A stretch of DNA of 6,276 nucleotides, taken from NCBI GenBank assembly GCA_003354225.1, contig PIVH01000323.1, positions 1-6,276 of the forward strand, given 5' to 3'. Below, piece by piece: positions 6,260-6,276 of the stretch; position 1 is the stretch's first letter; the number at the start of each line of letters is the position of its first letter. The translations under genes and the position numbers were made by a program. This DNA is from Globobulimina sp. (lineage: Eukaryota; Foraminifera; Rotaliida). Under the pieces are notes generated by a model. That model had not been told where the DNA came from, ran no database searches, and saw only the letters and a list, made by a program, of their open reading frames with translations.

Positions 6260-6276
6260 ATTTTGCCCCACTACTA

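Larger units (their letters stand above)
615..6276 (+). mobile_element. non-LTR retrotransposon (LINE) with APE endonuclease, RT and RNase H; 3' end outside the window
   Basis: The element is defined by the 1853-codon frame at 698-6259, whose domain order (EEP endonuclease, reverse transcriptase, CCHC finger, RNase H) is diagnostic of an APE-type LINE. No LTRs, integrase or protease are seen. The left limit given is only where the A/C-rich composition begins and is approximate. The right limit is the window edge; just 17 bases follow the stop codon and no poly(A) or simple-repeat tail is visible. A separate ORF1 is not present in the window, although an ORF1 farther upstream cannot be excluded if the 3-458 frame belongs to the element. 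The element lies in the same orientation as, and within 239 bases of, the stop of the upstream gene. The absence of frameshifts suggests a young copy. Confidence 0.9.

Noticed and set aside
6260-6276. 3' tail or poly(A) of the element
   Set aside because: Only 17 bases follow the stop codon and they show no A-run or tandem repeat, so nothing can be said about the 3' end.

Overview
The window holds a near-complete non-LTR (LINE-type) retrotransposon, preceded by the 3' end of an unrelated, unidentified gene on the same strand. One uninterrupted 1853-codon reading frame (698-6259, + strand) fills almost nine tenths of the sequence. It carries an AP-like (EEP) endonuclease, a LINE reverse transcriptase, a CCHC zinc finger and a type I RNase H, in that order. 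LINEs of this build live in eukaryotic nuclear genomes, so the source is a eukaryote, or less likely a large DNA virus of eukaryotes. The standard code fits: TAG and TGA act as stops and none occurs inside the long frame. I cannot name the species or place the LINE clade with confidence. APE + RT + RNase H in one polypeptide resembles the I-like superfamily and several protist and algal lineages.

Layout. Positions 3-458 are the C-terminal end of an unknown protein whose frame is open at the left edge. It ends in an arginine/asparagine-rich tail with a degenerate repeat. Positions 459-697 are AT-rich and contain no convincing gene. They hold two overlapping palindromes directly after the stop codon, a tandem GTATATTT pair, a pyrimidine tract ending in AG, and three short upstream ATG frames. 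The last of these overlaps the start of the long frame by 8 bases. Positions 698-6259 are the retrotransposon protein. Only 17 bases follow its stop, so the 3' UTR, tail and any target-site duplication lie outside the window.

How the parts would work together, from what is known of LINEs: the N-terminal region is the likely RNA-binding part, the endonuclease nicks the target, the reverse transcriptase copies the element's RNA from that nick, the finger helps bind nucleic acid, and RNase H removes the template RNA. All catalytic residues I could place are present. The one exception is conservative: Asp instead of Glu at the endonuclease metal site. The element may therefore have been functional recently.

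The most unusual points are an extra module of about 100 residues between reverse transcriptase motifs D and E, an N-terminal region with a possible internal duplication and no zinc knuckle, and an acidic linker carrying a SUMO-interaction-like motif.
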